Assembly: GCA_947458575.1 (NCBI GenBank)
Contig: CANHBE010000146.1
Location: forward strand, 1 to 6,625
From: Flavobacteriaceae bacterium
GTDB lineage: Bacteria > Bacteroidota > Bacteroidia > Flavobacteriales > Flavobacteriaceae
Length of the DNA: 6,625 nt
Direction of reading: 5' to 3'
Shown: one piece after another, positions 1 through 5,894 of the stretch
Position numbering within the stretch: the first letter of the stretch is position 1
Layout: the number at the start of each line of letters is the position of its first letter
The notes under the pieces: model-generated
What the model saw: only the letters and a program-made list of their open reading frames with translations
What the model was told of the DNA's origin: nothing
Databases searched by the model: none
Position numbers and translations under genes: made by a program

Positions 1-2256
1 GGTGGTATCTTTTACCGGTGCCCAACAATCGACTTTAATAGAGAGATTTGCTGGTCTCTCGAATTCGGCTTTTGACACATTGAGCGTTGAATCGTCGTAG
101 CATTTTTTCATAAACATAGCCCAAATCGGGAGCGCTGCTGTGGCACCTTGACCATATGTTATGCCTTTAAATCTTGCAGAGCGATCTTCGCAACCGACCC
201 AAACACCACAAGCGAGATTAGGAACCATTCCGACGAACCAGCCGTCAGACTGATTTTGGGTTGTACCTGTTTTTCCGGCGATTGGATTGGTAAACATATA
301 CGGATATCCTGTAACGCGATTGTAGCCATGTCCGCCGCCTTGTGTTCTTAGACGCGCACCTGAACCTCCTTCGGTAACACCTTCGAGTAATCTGATAACT
401 GCAAAGGCAATATCTTTATTGAGAACATCATGTGATTCGGGAGATGGTTCGTAAATCACGACGCCGTTTTTATCTTCAATGCGGGTGATGAATTGCGGTT
501 TGATGTAAACCCCTTCGTTGGCGAAAGTACTATAGGCAGCGACCATATCTTCGACTGTGATTTCGACAGCTCCCAAAGCGATAGAGGGTTGCGCCGGAAT
601 ATCCGATTTGACGCCTAGTTTATGCGTGAGTTCGACCACAGCCTCTGGTCCGACTTTGTCTATGAGTTTTGCGGAAACAGTATTGATGGAATTTGCTAGT
701 GCTTTCTTGAGTGTAACCATCCCGCGGTATTCGTTATCAGAGTTTTTAGGTTCCCAATCTTCTGTGACATTGTGTCTTCCTTTATGAATCATAAAAGGGC
801 TGTCGATAATAGAATCGCAAGGTGACATATTGAGTTGTTCTATAGCTGTAGCATAAACAAAAGGCTTAAAAGTTGAGCCCACTTGACGCGCACCTTGTCC
901 GACATGGTCATATTGAAAGTACTTGTAATTTATGCCGCCGACCCAAGCTTTTACATGACCGGTTTGAGGTTCCATCGCCATCATCCCGGTTTGGAGGAAA
1001 CTTTTGTAGTAGCGAATAGAGTCGGTTGGCGTCATGACCGTATCTTTTTCGCCTTTCCAAGAGAAGACTTTCATCTTGGTTTTGACACCAAATGACTTGA
1101 TGATTTCATCTTCGGATTTGTCTTGTGATTCCATGATTTTCCATCGTGCGGAATTCTTCATAGCTTTCATCATGAGCTTCTTGGTTTCGGCTTCGGAAAT
1201 ATTTACAAACGGGGCGTTTTTGTTTTCTTTTTGCTGATTGGCCAATTCTTCCTGCAAGTTTGGCAAATGCTTTTTCATGGCTTCTTCTGCATACAATTGC
1301 ATTCGTGAATCTATGGTGGTGTAAATTTTCAGTCCATCTTTGTAGATATCATAGTCGCTCCCGTCGGATTTTTTGTTTTCTTTCACCCAACCTTTCATAA
1401 AATCTCTGAGGTACTCGCGAAAATAGGTTCCTATTCCGTCGGTGTGACTTTCGGGCTGAAAGCGGAGTACAATTGGTTTTTTCTCGAGCATTTTTTTTGC
1501 ATCTTCTTCTAGAAAGCCATTGCGTACCATTTGTCCGAGCACTATATTTCTTCTTTTTTGTACTTTTTCTACGCGACGTACAGGATTGTATAGAGACGGA
1601 TTGGTTAGCATGCCGACTAGCATTGCGCTTTCATCAATAGTAAGGTCGCGAGGTTCCTTTCCAAAATAGACTTTTGCAGCAGAACGGATTCCGACAGCGG
1701 TATTGACAAAATCTGCTTTGTTAAAATACATTGCAATGATTTCGTTTTTGGTGTATTGTCTTTCTAGTTTGATGGCGATAATCCATTCTTTGGCTTTTTG
1801 AATGATTCTCAGTGGTAGGAATCTTGAACCTTCACCATGGAAGAGCAATTTTGCCAACTGTTGTGTCAGCGTACTTGCTCCACCGTTTGATCCCAAGCGT
1901 ATTGCGGCGCCAAGCGTTCTTTTGCCGTCAATTCCGGAGTGTTCGTAAAAACGCTCATCTTCGGTAGCGACAAGTGCGTCAACCAGATGTTTGGGCAAGT
2001 CGGCGTATTTGATGGAAGTTCTATTTTCATTATAGAATTTACCAATGGTTACACCGTCGGTCGAGATAATTTCGGTAGCTAAATTTGAGTTGGGATTTTC
2101 CAAATCTTCAAAGGAAGGCATCGATCCGAACAAGCCCCATGAAGCGAATATAAAGAATAGAAATATACCTCCGAGGGTGTAAAGATAGACCTTCCAAAAC
2201 TTCTTTTTGTAGTAGGAGAGGTCTTTTGTTGGGTTATTGTTTTTTGTCGTTGCCAT
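1..2256 (-). CDS. mrcA: Class A penicillin-binding protein 1A (bifunctional transglycosylase/transpeptidase), C-terminus cut by the window edge
   Basis: Makes peptidoglycan: it polymerises lipid II into glycan strands and cross-links the stem peptides, anchored in the inner membrane and facing the periplasm. The 752 codons visible are open with no stop, so only the C-terminal end is missing. A short cytoplasmic lysine-containing N-terminus is followed by one membrane segment at about residues 22-43. The GT51 transglycosylase domain shows EDERFYEH with the catalytic Glu at 99 and GASTLTQQ at about 126-133. The transpeptidase domain has all three active-site motifs: STFKP with nucleophile Ser461 and Lys464, SIN at 523-525, and KTGTT starting at Lys662. 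The start is ATG at 2256, 5 nt after the gldH stop, which fits co-transcription. Family membership is certain; the symbol is by analogy with other bacteria, and the exact paralogue name is less sure. Confidence 0.95.
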   Translation of the reverse strand, partial: MATTKNNNPTKDLSYYKKKFWKVYLYTLGGIFLFFIFASWGLFGSMPSFEDLENPNSNLATEIISTDGVTIGKFYNENRTSIKYADLPKHLVDALVATEDERFYEHSGIDGKRTLGAAIRLGSNGGASTLTQQLAKLLFHGEGSRFLPLRIIQKAKEWIIAIKLERQYTKNEIIAMYFNKADFVNTAVGIRSAAKVYFGKEPRDLTIDESAMLVGMLTNPSLYNPVRRVEKVQKRRNIVLGQMVRNGFLEEDAKKMLEKKPIVLRFQPESHTDGIGTYFREYLRDFMKGWVKENKKSDGSDYDIYKDGLKIYTTIDSRMQLYAEEAMKKHLPNLQEELANQQKENKNAPFVNISEAETKKLMMKAMKNSARWKIMESQDKSEDEIIKSFGVKTKMKVFSWKGEKDTVMTPTDSIRYYKSFLQTGMMAMEPQTGHVKAWVGGINYKYFQYDHVGQGARQVGSTFKPFVYATAIEQLNMSPCDSIIDSPFMIHKGRHNVTEDWEPKNSDNEYRGMVTLKKALANSINTVSAKLIDKVGPEAVVELTHKLGVKSDIPAQPSIALGAVEITVEDMVAAYSTFANEGVYIKPQFITRIEDKNGVVIYEPSPESHDVLNKDIAFAVIRLLEGVTEGGSGARLRTQGGGHGYNRVTGYPYMFTNPIAGKTGTTQNQSDGWFVGMVPNLACGVWVGCEDRSARFKGITYGQGATAALPIWAMFMKKCYDDSTLNVSKAEFERPANLSIKVDCWAPVKDTT

Positions 2257-2261
2257 AAGAC

Positions 2262-2744
2262 TTATTCGATTTTTTCTATTCTTAATCCGACGTCTGTAAT
2301 TCCGTTTAGTACTTGCACGCCATCCACTTTTCCGGTTTGTCTGACGGCTTGTTTTATCTGAATTTTGTGTTTTCCTGGGCCAAAGGTCATCCGTTCTTTA
2401 TAGATGAGCTTGTTGTCTTTAACATCAGTAAAACCCTCGCCCAATAAAGAGCCATCAGGATTCGCCATTTGGTATTCTAGCGTGTCTACGACAGTTTTTT
2501 TATTGGGCATTTCCAAACTAACAATCACAAATAAGTTATTGAATGGGTAATCATTATTGTCGCGAATATTGAGAAACAAATTGTATTGTTTTTTAGCCTC
2601 AAAACCGGGAAGTTCAAAACTGACAATACTGTCTTTGTGCCAGCCTTTTCCCACTGACTGATATTCGTCGAAAACCCTTTTCTTGTCGCATGAAAAAGCG
2701 GCAAGTATAACCAGAGAAAAGAAGAAACTATTTCTTAGGTTCAT
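2262..2744 (-). CDS. gldH: Gliding motility lipoprotein GldH
   Basis: A 160-residue lipoprotein of the GldH family, required for gliding motility in Flavobacterium johnsoniae and tied to the type IX secretion/gliding machinery; its biochemical role is not known. The N-terminus is a lipoprotein signal: a short polar start, a hydrophobic run FFFSLVILAAF, and the lipidated Cys at residue 19 in AFSC, a relaxed lipobox. After the Cys comes D-K-K rather than an S-D-D-type surface-export signal, so it probably faces the periplasm. The rest is the family's single beta-rich domain (for example DEYQSVGKGWHKDS and the late FGPGKHKIQIKQAVR). The start ATG lies inside the 3' end of the ricT-like gene, overlapping by 17 nt with no visible Shine-Dalgarno, which suggests translational coupling. 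The length is normal for the family. Recognised from the whole protein plus its neighbours. Confidence 0.9.
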   Translation of the reverse strand: MNLRNSFFFSLVILAAFSCDKKRVFDEYQSVGKGWHKDSIVSFELPGFEAKKQYNLFLNIRDNNDYPFNNLFVIVSLEMPNKKTVVDTLEYQMANPDGSLLGEGFTDVKDNKLIYKERMTFGPGKHKIQIKQAVRQTGKVDGVQVLNGITDVGLRIEKIE

Positions 2745-3963
2745 TTTTTCTATTGGGAATTATTTTGTTTCCAGCAGGTCTGGAGTTGTTTTTTTCCTCA
2801 GAATTTGGAGCTGTTCTCAAATTCTTTTCTCCTGATGGTTTCTTTCTTTTTTTGTTTTTCTTTTTTCTTGACGGTTGGTCAAATCGGGTAAGGCTCTCCT
2901 GACCCATGGCATTGTTGAAGTCTTTTTCAGGCTCTGTTGTAATTTCCAACGCAAAATCTTCTAACGAAGACACTTTTTTCTTGAGTTTGTTTTCTGCAAC
3001 AATCTCTTTTACCTGTTCAATTTTAAGCACGTGCCATTGAGCAAAGCTTTCGGTATAGGCAAACCACATTAAGCCTTTAAAAATGTCTTGTTTTTGGCAA
3101 ACCGCATCTCCTTTTTCGGTAAATAATTTGGTGTCAAAACTAGGAAAATCTTGCAAGGCATCCATGTAAGTATCTAGTTCGTAATTTAGGCAGCATTTCA
3201 GTTTTCCACATTGACCTGCTAGTTTCTGTGGATTGAGAGAAAGTTGCTGATAGCGCGCGGCGGAAGTATTTACACTTCTGAAATCTGTAAGCCATGTTGA
3301 ACAGCATAACTCTCGGCCGCAAGAACCAATTCCTCCTAATCGCGAAGCTTCCTGACGGAATCCGACTTGTTTCATTTCTATTCGCGTGTTGAACGCCTTG
3401 GCAAAATCTTTAATTAGAAGCCTAAAATCAACACGGTCATTTGCCGTATAATAAAAAGTTGCCTTCGAACCGTCTCCTTGAAACTCTATATCAGAAATTT
3501 TCATCTCAAGGTTGTGAGCAATAGCAAGCTCACGCGCTCGCACTTTCATAGGTTCTTCTCTGTCGCGTGCTTTCGACCAAATACCGATGTCTTTTTGAGA
3601 AGCTTTACGATATACTTTCAGCACTTCAGCACTAGAAGGATTGACTCCTTTTTTCTTCATTTGAATACGCACCAATTCGCCGGTTAAGGTAACAATTCCG
3701 ATATCATGACCAGAAGAAGCTTCTGTGGCAACAATGTCGCCGATGCTTAAGGTTAGTTTCTCATGATTGCGATAGAATTCTTTTCGTCCGTTTTTGAAAC
3801 GTACTTCTACACAGTCGAAAGGCTCTTGACCATTGGGTAAACTCATATTGGCTAACCAATCAAAAACCGTCAATTTGTTGCAGCTATCGGTGCCGCAAGT
3901 CCCATTATTTTTACACCCTTTTGGCGCACCGCCATCAGAAGTGGAACAACTATTACAAGCCAT
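2728..3963 (-). CDS. ricT: PSP1-domain RicT-like cysteine-rich protein
   Basis: A 411-residue cytoplasmic protein of the PSP1/YaaT (RicT) family. In Bacillus subtilis RicT joins RicA and RicF in an iron-sulfur complex acting on RNase Y, sporulation and biofilm; in Bacteroidota its role is not established. Visible parts: a Cys-rich N-terminus (C3, C6, C17, C23, C28), a PSP1 core at about 50-270, and two family-typical Cys clusters, GSCGRELCC (C215, C220, C221) and QCGKLKCC (C252, C257, C258), likely cluster or metal ligands. The tail from about residue 365 is low-complexity and very basic (KKKNKKRKKP), suited to nucleic-acid contact, though that is inference. The start is ATG at 3963, giving the MACNSC N-terminus. 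It is the first gene of the unit with gldH and the PBP, and a promoter-like element lies upstream. No RicA or RicF homologue is in the window. Confidence 0.87.
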   Translation of the reverse strand: MACNSCSTSDGGAPKGCKNNGTCGTDSCNKLTVFDWLANMSLPNGQEPFDCVEVRFKNGRKEFYRNHEKLTLSIGDIVATEASSGHDIGIVTLTGELVRIQMKKKGVNPSSAEVLKVYRKASQKDIGIWSKARDREEPMKVRARELAIAHNLEMKISDIEFQGDGSKATFYYTANDRVDFRLLIKDFAKAFNTRIEMKQVGFRQEASRLGGIGSCGRELCCSTWLTDFRSVNTSAARYQQLSLNPQKLAGQCGKLKCCLNYELDTYMDALQDFPSFDTKLFTEKGDAVCQKQDIFKGLMWFAYTESFAQWHVLKIEQVKEIVAENKLKKKVSSLEDFALEITTEPEKDFNNAMGQESLTRFDQPSRKKKNKKRKKPSGEKNLRTAPNSEEKNNSRPAGNKIIPNRKNEPKK

Positions 3964-4009
3964 AAATAAGAATATATATTGATCGTCGCCAAAGGCAAAC
4001 TACTAGACA

Positions 4010-4017
4010 AAACGTTT
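4010..4017. promoter_or_regulatory. Palindrome AAACGTTT in the ricT leader, possible operator
   Basis: A perfect 8-bp palindrome with a central CG lies 6 nt downstream of the putative -7 box, about where transcription would start. The same 8-mer recurs at 5460-5467 and 5590-5597. A CG-centred AT-flanked palindrome is the usual form of LacI-family operators, but no regulator gene is in the window, so the operator role is inference. Confidence 0.35.
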
Positions 4018-4023
4018 AGAGCG

Positions 4024-4056
4024 TAAAGATAATATTTTTTGCTAAAGTTCATCAAA
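4024..4056 (-). promoter_or_regulatory. Putative Bacteroidota promoter for ricT-gldH-PBP
   Basis: On the minus strand TTTG (4056-4053) is followed after 21 nt by TATCTTTA (4031-4024), one base off the TAnnTTTG -7 consensus. This would start transcription near 4017-4020, leaving a leader of about 55 nt before ATG at 3963. The 132-nt gap 3964-4095 otherwise shows no gene and no clear terminator hairpin for trhO, so some read-through from trhO is possible. Confidence 0.5.
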
Positions 4057-4095
4057 AAGGAAAGGCGCTATTCTACCGTGTAATTGAGACTATAA

Positions 4096-5454
4096 TCAGT
4101 CGATGATCTTGTAAATTTTATCAGATAAACGAACTCGAAATGGGACTTCAAAAGTGACTTTATCGCCAATAGTTGCGTGGTCATTTTCTTTTCCGTTGAC
4201 AAACAATTTATCAAGCTTCAATTTTTCTTCGCCTGTACTTGGTCCACAAATAAGAACTGTGTCACCTTTTTTTAATTCGTTGTTTTCAATGACAAACAAA
4301 GCGACGCTGGCTTTGGTGAAAAAATGTTGAGCCTTGCCTAGTAGCGCTTTTTTAATTTTTACTTTTTGTCGAATTGAAGCGGGTTTTGCTGCGACAGCAA
4401 GGGCAACATCGGAGAGTTCACCCGAATGTTTGAATTTTAGTTTATCAGATTTGCCTTTTCTAAAGATTTTATTACCAACGGAAACGCCGCGACGTAACTT
4501 GATTTGCTCATCCATAGGCAAATGAATAATCTCTTGGCATTCTATAGAACAACAATTTTCCATGACCGCTTTGCACTCGTCACATTGAATGAACAACAAG
4601 TGACAGCCTTCGTTTTCGCAGTTGGTGTGATTGTCGCATGGCTTGCCGCATTGATGACATTGCGACACGATATCGTCGGTAATCCTTTCGCCCAAACGGT
4701 GATCGAAGACGAAGTTCTTTCCAATAAACTTGCTTTCTAAACCTTCTTCTTTGATTTGTTTGGCGTAATTGATAATGCCGCCTTCAAGTTGATACACATT
4801 CTTAAAACCTTGGTGTTTGAAGAAAGCGCTCGCTTTCTCGCAACGAATACCGCCTGTGCAATACATCACGAGGTTCTTGTCTTCTTTATGATCTTTTAAT
4901 TGCTCGTTGATGATTGGTAAACTTTCTCGAAAAGTTTCTACGTCAGGAGTTATCGCACCTTTAAAATGACCGATTTCACTTTCGTAATGATTTCTAAAAT
5001 CGACGACAATAGTGTTCGGATCTTCGATGATTTCGTTGAATTCTCTCGCTTTCAGATGAACGCCAATATTTGTGACGTCGAAAGTCTCATCGTTGAGTCC
5101 GTCAGCGACAATCTTATCGCGAACCTTGACAGTTAACTTTAAAAACGAATGGTCATCTTGTTCTACCGCCACATTCAAGCGAATGTTTTTCATGAAGTCA
5201 TAGACTTCTAAAGTTTCTCGAAATGCTTCGATGTTTTCTGCGGGAATCGACATTTGCGCATTGATTCCTTCTTTGGCGACATACGTTCTGCCTAGGGCAT
5301 CGAGTTTGTTCCATTCGATGAATAAATCGTCGCGAAATTTTTTTGGATCTTCAATTTTGGCGTACGCATAGAAAGACAAAGTAAGTCTTTGTTGTCCGGC
5401 TTCATCAATAAGCCGTGCTCTTTCTTCTGCGCTTAAAGTGTTGTACAGTTGCAT
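4096..5454 (-). CDS. trhO: tRNA uridine(34) hydroxylase TrhO, rhodanese family, with C-terminal extension
   Basis: Oxygen-dependent hydroxylase forming 5-hydroxyuridine at tRNA wobble position 34 (YceA family), acting in the cytoplasm. From Met at 5454 it has 452 residues: an N-terminal UPF0176 domain (VAKEGINAQMS near 59-69), a rhodanese domain with VDFRNHYESEIGHFKGA (151-167) and active loop CTGGIRC (putative catalytic Cys199, Cys205), and a Cys-rich rhodanese C-terminal segment with nine Cys between 266 and 306, likely zinc-binding. Residues about 340-452 have no counterpart in the roughly 350-residue E. coli protein; GDTVLICGP and the following beta-rich stretch resemble a translation-factor-like barrel. 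The open frame extends to a TTG at 5511, but that codon lies inside the -7 promoter box, and MQLYNTLSAEERARLI is the expected N-terminus. The gene is monocistronic or read through into ricT. The family call is firm; the C-terminal domain assignment is tentative. Confidence 0.93.
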   Translation of the reverse strand: MQLYNTLSAEERARLIDEAGQQRLTLSFYAYAKIEDPKKFRDDLFIEWNKLDALGRTYVAKEGINAQMSIPAENIEAFRETLEVYDFMKNIRLNVAVEQDDHSFLKLTVKVRDKIVADGLNDETFDVTNIGVHLKAREFNEIIEDPNTIVVDFRNHYESEIGHFKGAITPDVETFRESLPIINEQLKDHKEDKNLVMYCTGGIRCEKASAFFKHQGFKNVYQLEGGIINYAKQIKEEGLESKFIGKNFVFDHRLGERITDDIVSQCHQCGKPCDNHTNCENEGCHLLFIQCDECKAVMENCCSIECQEIIHLPMDEQIKLRRGVSVGNKIFRKGKSDKLKFKHSGELSDVALAVAAKPASIRQKVKIKKALLGKAQHFFTKASVALFVIENNELKKGDTVLICGPSTGEEKLKLDKLFVNGKENDHATIGDKVTFEVPFRVRLSDKIYKIID

Positions 5455-5458
5455 GCTA

Positions 5459-5468
5459 TAAACGTTTA
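5459..5468. promoter_or_regulatory. Palindrome TAAACGTTTA just upstream of the trhO start codon
   Basis: A perfect 10-bp palindrome containing AAACGTTT, ending 4 nt before the trhO ATG, inside the mRNA leader and about 41 nt downstream of the -7 box. It overlaps the region a ribosome would cover. This is the second of three copies; its position differs from the other two, which sit at the presumed transcription start, so a common operator function is less certain here. Confidence 0.3.
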
Positions 5469-5483
5469 AGTGAGAAATATTTT

Positions 5484-5504
5484 GAATTCTAAGTGGAAGA
5501 ATTC
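5484..5504 (-). repeat. Inverted repeat GAATTCT-N7-AGAATTC in the trhO leader
   Basis: Two perfect 7-nt arms separated by 7 nt begin about 5 nt downstream of the trhO -7 box. In RNA this would form a weak hairpin at the very 5' end of the trhO message; in DNA it could be a protein site. Each arm carries the self-complementary hexamer GAATTC, which makes a chance match somewhat easier. No function can be assigned. Confidence 0.35.
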
Positions 5505-5508
5505 GGAG

Positions 5509-5516
5509 CAAATGTA
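5509..5516 (-). promoter_or_regulatory. Putative -7 promoter box for trhO
   Basis: The minus strand reads TACATTTG, a perfect match to the Bacteroidota TAnnTTTG box, placed about 55 nt before the trhO ATG. At the expected distance upstream I see no good TTTG -33 element, so the promoter is only half supported. Its presence argues that trhO does not start at the TTG at 5511, which lies within this box. Confidence 0.5.
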
Positions 5517-5556
5517 TTGATTTTAGTTTATTTTCCTTTTTAAAGTAGGGTATAAA

Positions 5557-5587
5557 GTTGTGAGACTGTTTCTCCTTTATATATTTG
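5557..5587 (+). promoter_or_regulatory. Putative Bacteroidota promoter for the DDGYY lipoprotein and glycosyltransferase
   Basis: GTTG at 5557-5560, then exactly 19 nt, then TATATTTG at 5580-5587, a perfect TAnnTTTG. This is the best promoter in the window, with the start site expected a few bases downstream inside the palindrome at 5588-5599, and a leader of roughly 20-25 nt before ATG at 5616. It is arranged divergently from the trhO promoter. Confidence 0.6.
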
Positions 5588-5599
5588 TTAAACGTTTAA
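5588..5599. promoter_or_regulatory. Palindrome TTAAACGTTTAA abutting the lipoprotein promoter, possible operator
   Basis: A perfect 12-bp palindrome directly touching the -7 box, so it would cover the transcription start. It is the longest of the three AAACGTTT copies. A protein bound here would be expected to block initiation, which makes it the best operator candidate; the binding protein is unknown. Confidence 0.4.
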
Positions 5600-5615
5600 T
5601 TTAAAGCGGACGATT

Positions 5616-5870
5616 ATGAACAGACGTAATTTTCTTAAAAGCTCAGGAACTGTTATCTTGGCTACTTCGGCAATAATGATTACTGGTAATTTGGTTTCAT
5701 CATGTTCGCCTTCAGATGACAGTTACGATGATGGCTATTATGATGATGGTTACTACGATGATGGTTACTACGATGATGGCTATTATGATGATGGTTATTA
5801 CGATGATGGCTATTATGACGATGGTTACTACGATGATGGCTATTACGACGATGGTTACTATGGTGATTAA
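5616..5870 (+). CDS. Small Tat-type lipoprotein with nine DDGYY repeats, function unknown
   Basis: An 84-residue protein I cannot assign to a named family. The N-terminus NRRNFLKSSG is a twin-arginine (Tat) export motif followed by a hydrophobic stretch (about 12-24) and a lipobox-like LVSSC, with Cys30 the likely lipidated residue. Right after it comes S-P-S-D-D, similar to the acidic lipoprotein export signal that sends flavobacterial lipoproteins to the cell surface. The mature chain is then essentially DDGYY repeated nine times (residues 38-82) ending in GD. It holds about 21 Asp and 19 Tyr and no basic residue after Lys8, so it is strongly acidic and probably disordered; cation binding is a guess. 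ATG at 5616 is the only sensible start because it supplies the Tat motif. A strong promoter lies upstream, and the glycosyltransferase gene begins 24 nt after its stop, which suggests co-transcription. Confidence 0.75.
   Translation: MNRRNFLKSSGTVILATSAIMITGNLVSSCSPSDDSYDDGYYDDGYYDDGYYDDGYYDDGYYDDGYYDDGYYDDGYYDDGYYGD
5727..5861 (+). repeat. Nine in-frame 15-bp tandem repeats coding DDGYY
   Basis: Nine direct 15-bp units, consensus GAYGATGGYTAYTAY. The units differ from each other only at third codon positions (GAT/GAC, GGT/GGC, TAT/TAC), so every copy encodes the same five residues. Because the unit is a multiple of three, copy-number change would alter length without a frameshift. There are no spacers, so this is not a CRISPR array. 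Confidence 0.95.
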
Positions 5871-5894
5871 TTCTAGATTTTAAAACAGTATTAA

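Noticed and set aside
148..1237. Several short plus-strand frames opposite the PBP
   Set aside because: They lie antisense to a well-supported coding region with intact catalytic motifs and resemble no protein family.
2836..2872. T-rich run that could look like a terminator tract
   Set aside because: It is the complement of the Lys/Arg-rich tail codons of the RicT-like protein and has no GC-rich hairpin next to it.
3870..4055. Minus-strand 61-codon frame overlapping the ricT start
   Set aside because: It overlaps the 5' end of ricT in another frame and crosses the promoter region; no recognisable features.
4334..4740. Short frames on both strands inside trhO
   Set aside because: They are out-of-frame shadows of trhO, whose catalytic loop and Cys-rich segment are intact.
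5455..5511. N-terminal extension of trhO from TTG at 5511
   Set aside because: The TTG lies inside the -7 promoter box, the extra 19 residues do not resemble the family, and the known N-terminus MQLYNTLS begins at 5454.
5727..5861. Possible CRISPR array
   Set aside because: The repeats are contiguous 15-bp coding units without spacers and in frame with a lipoprotein signal.
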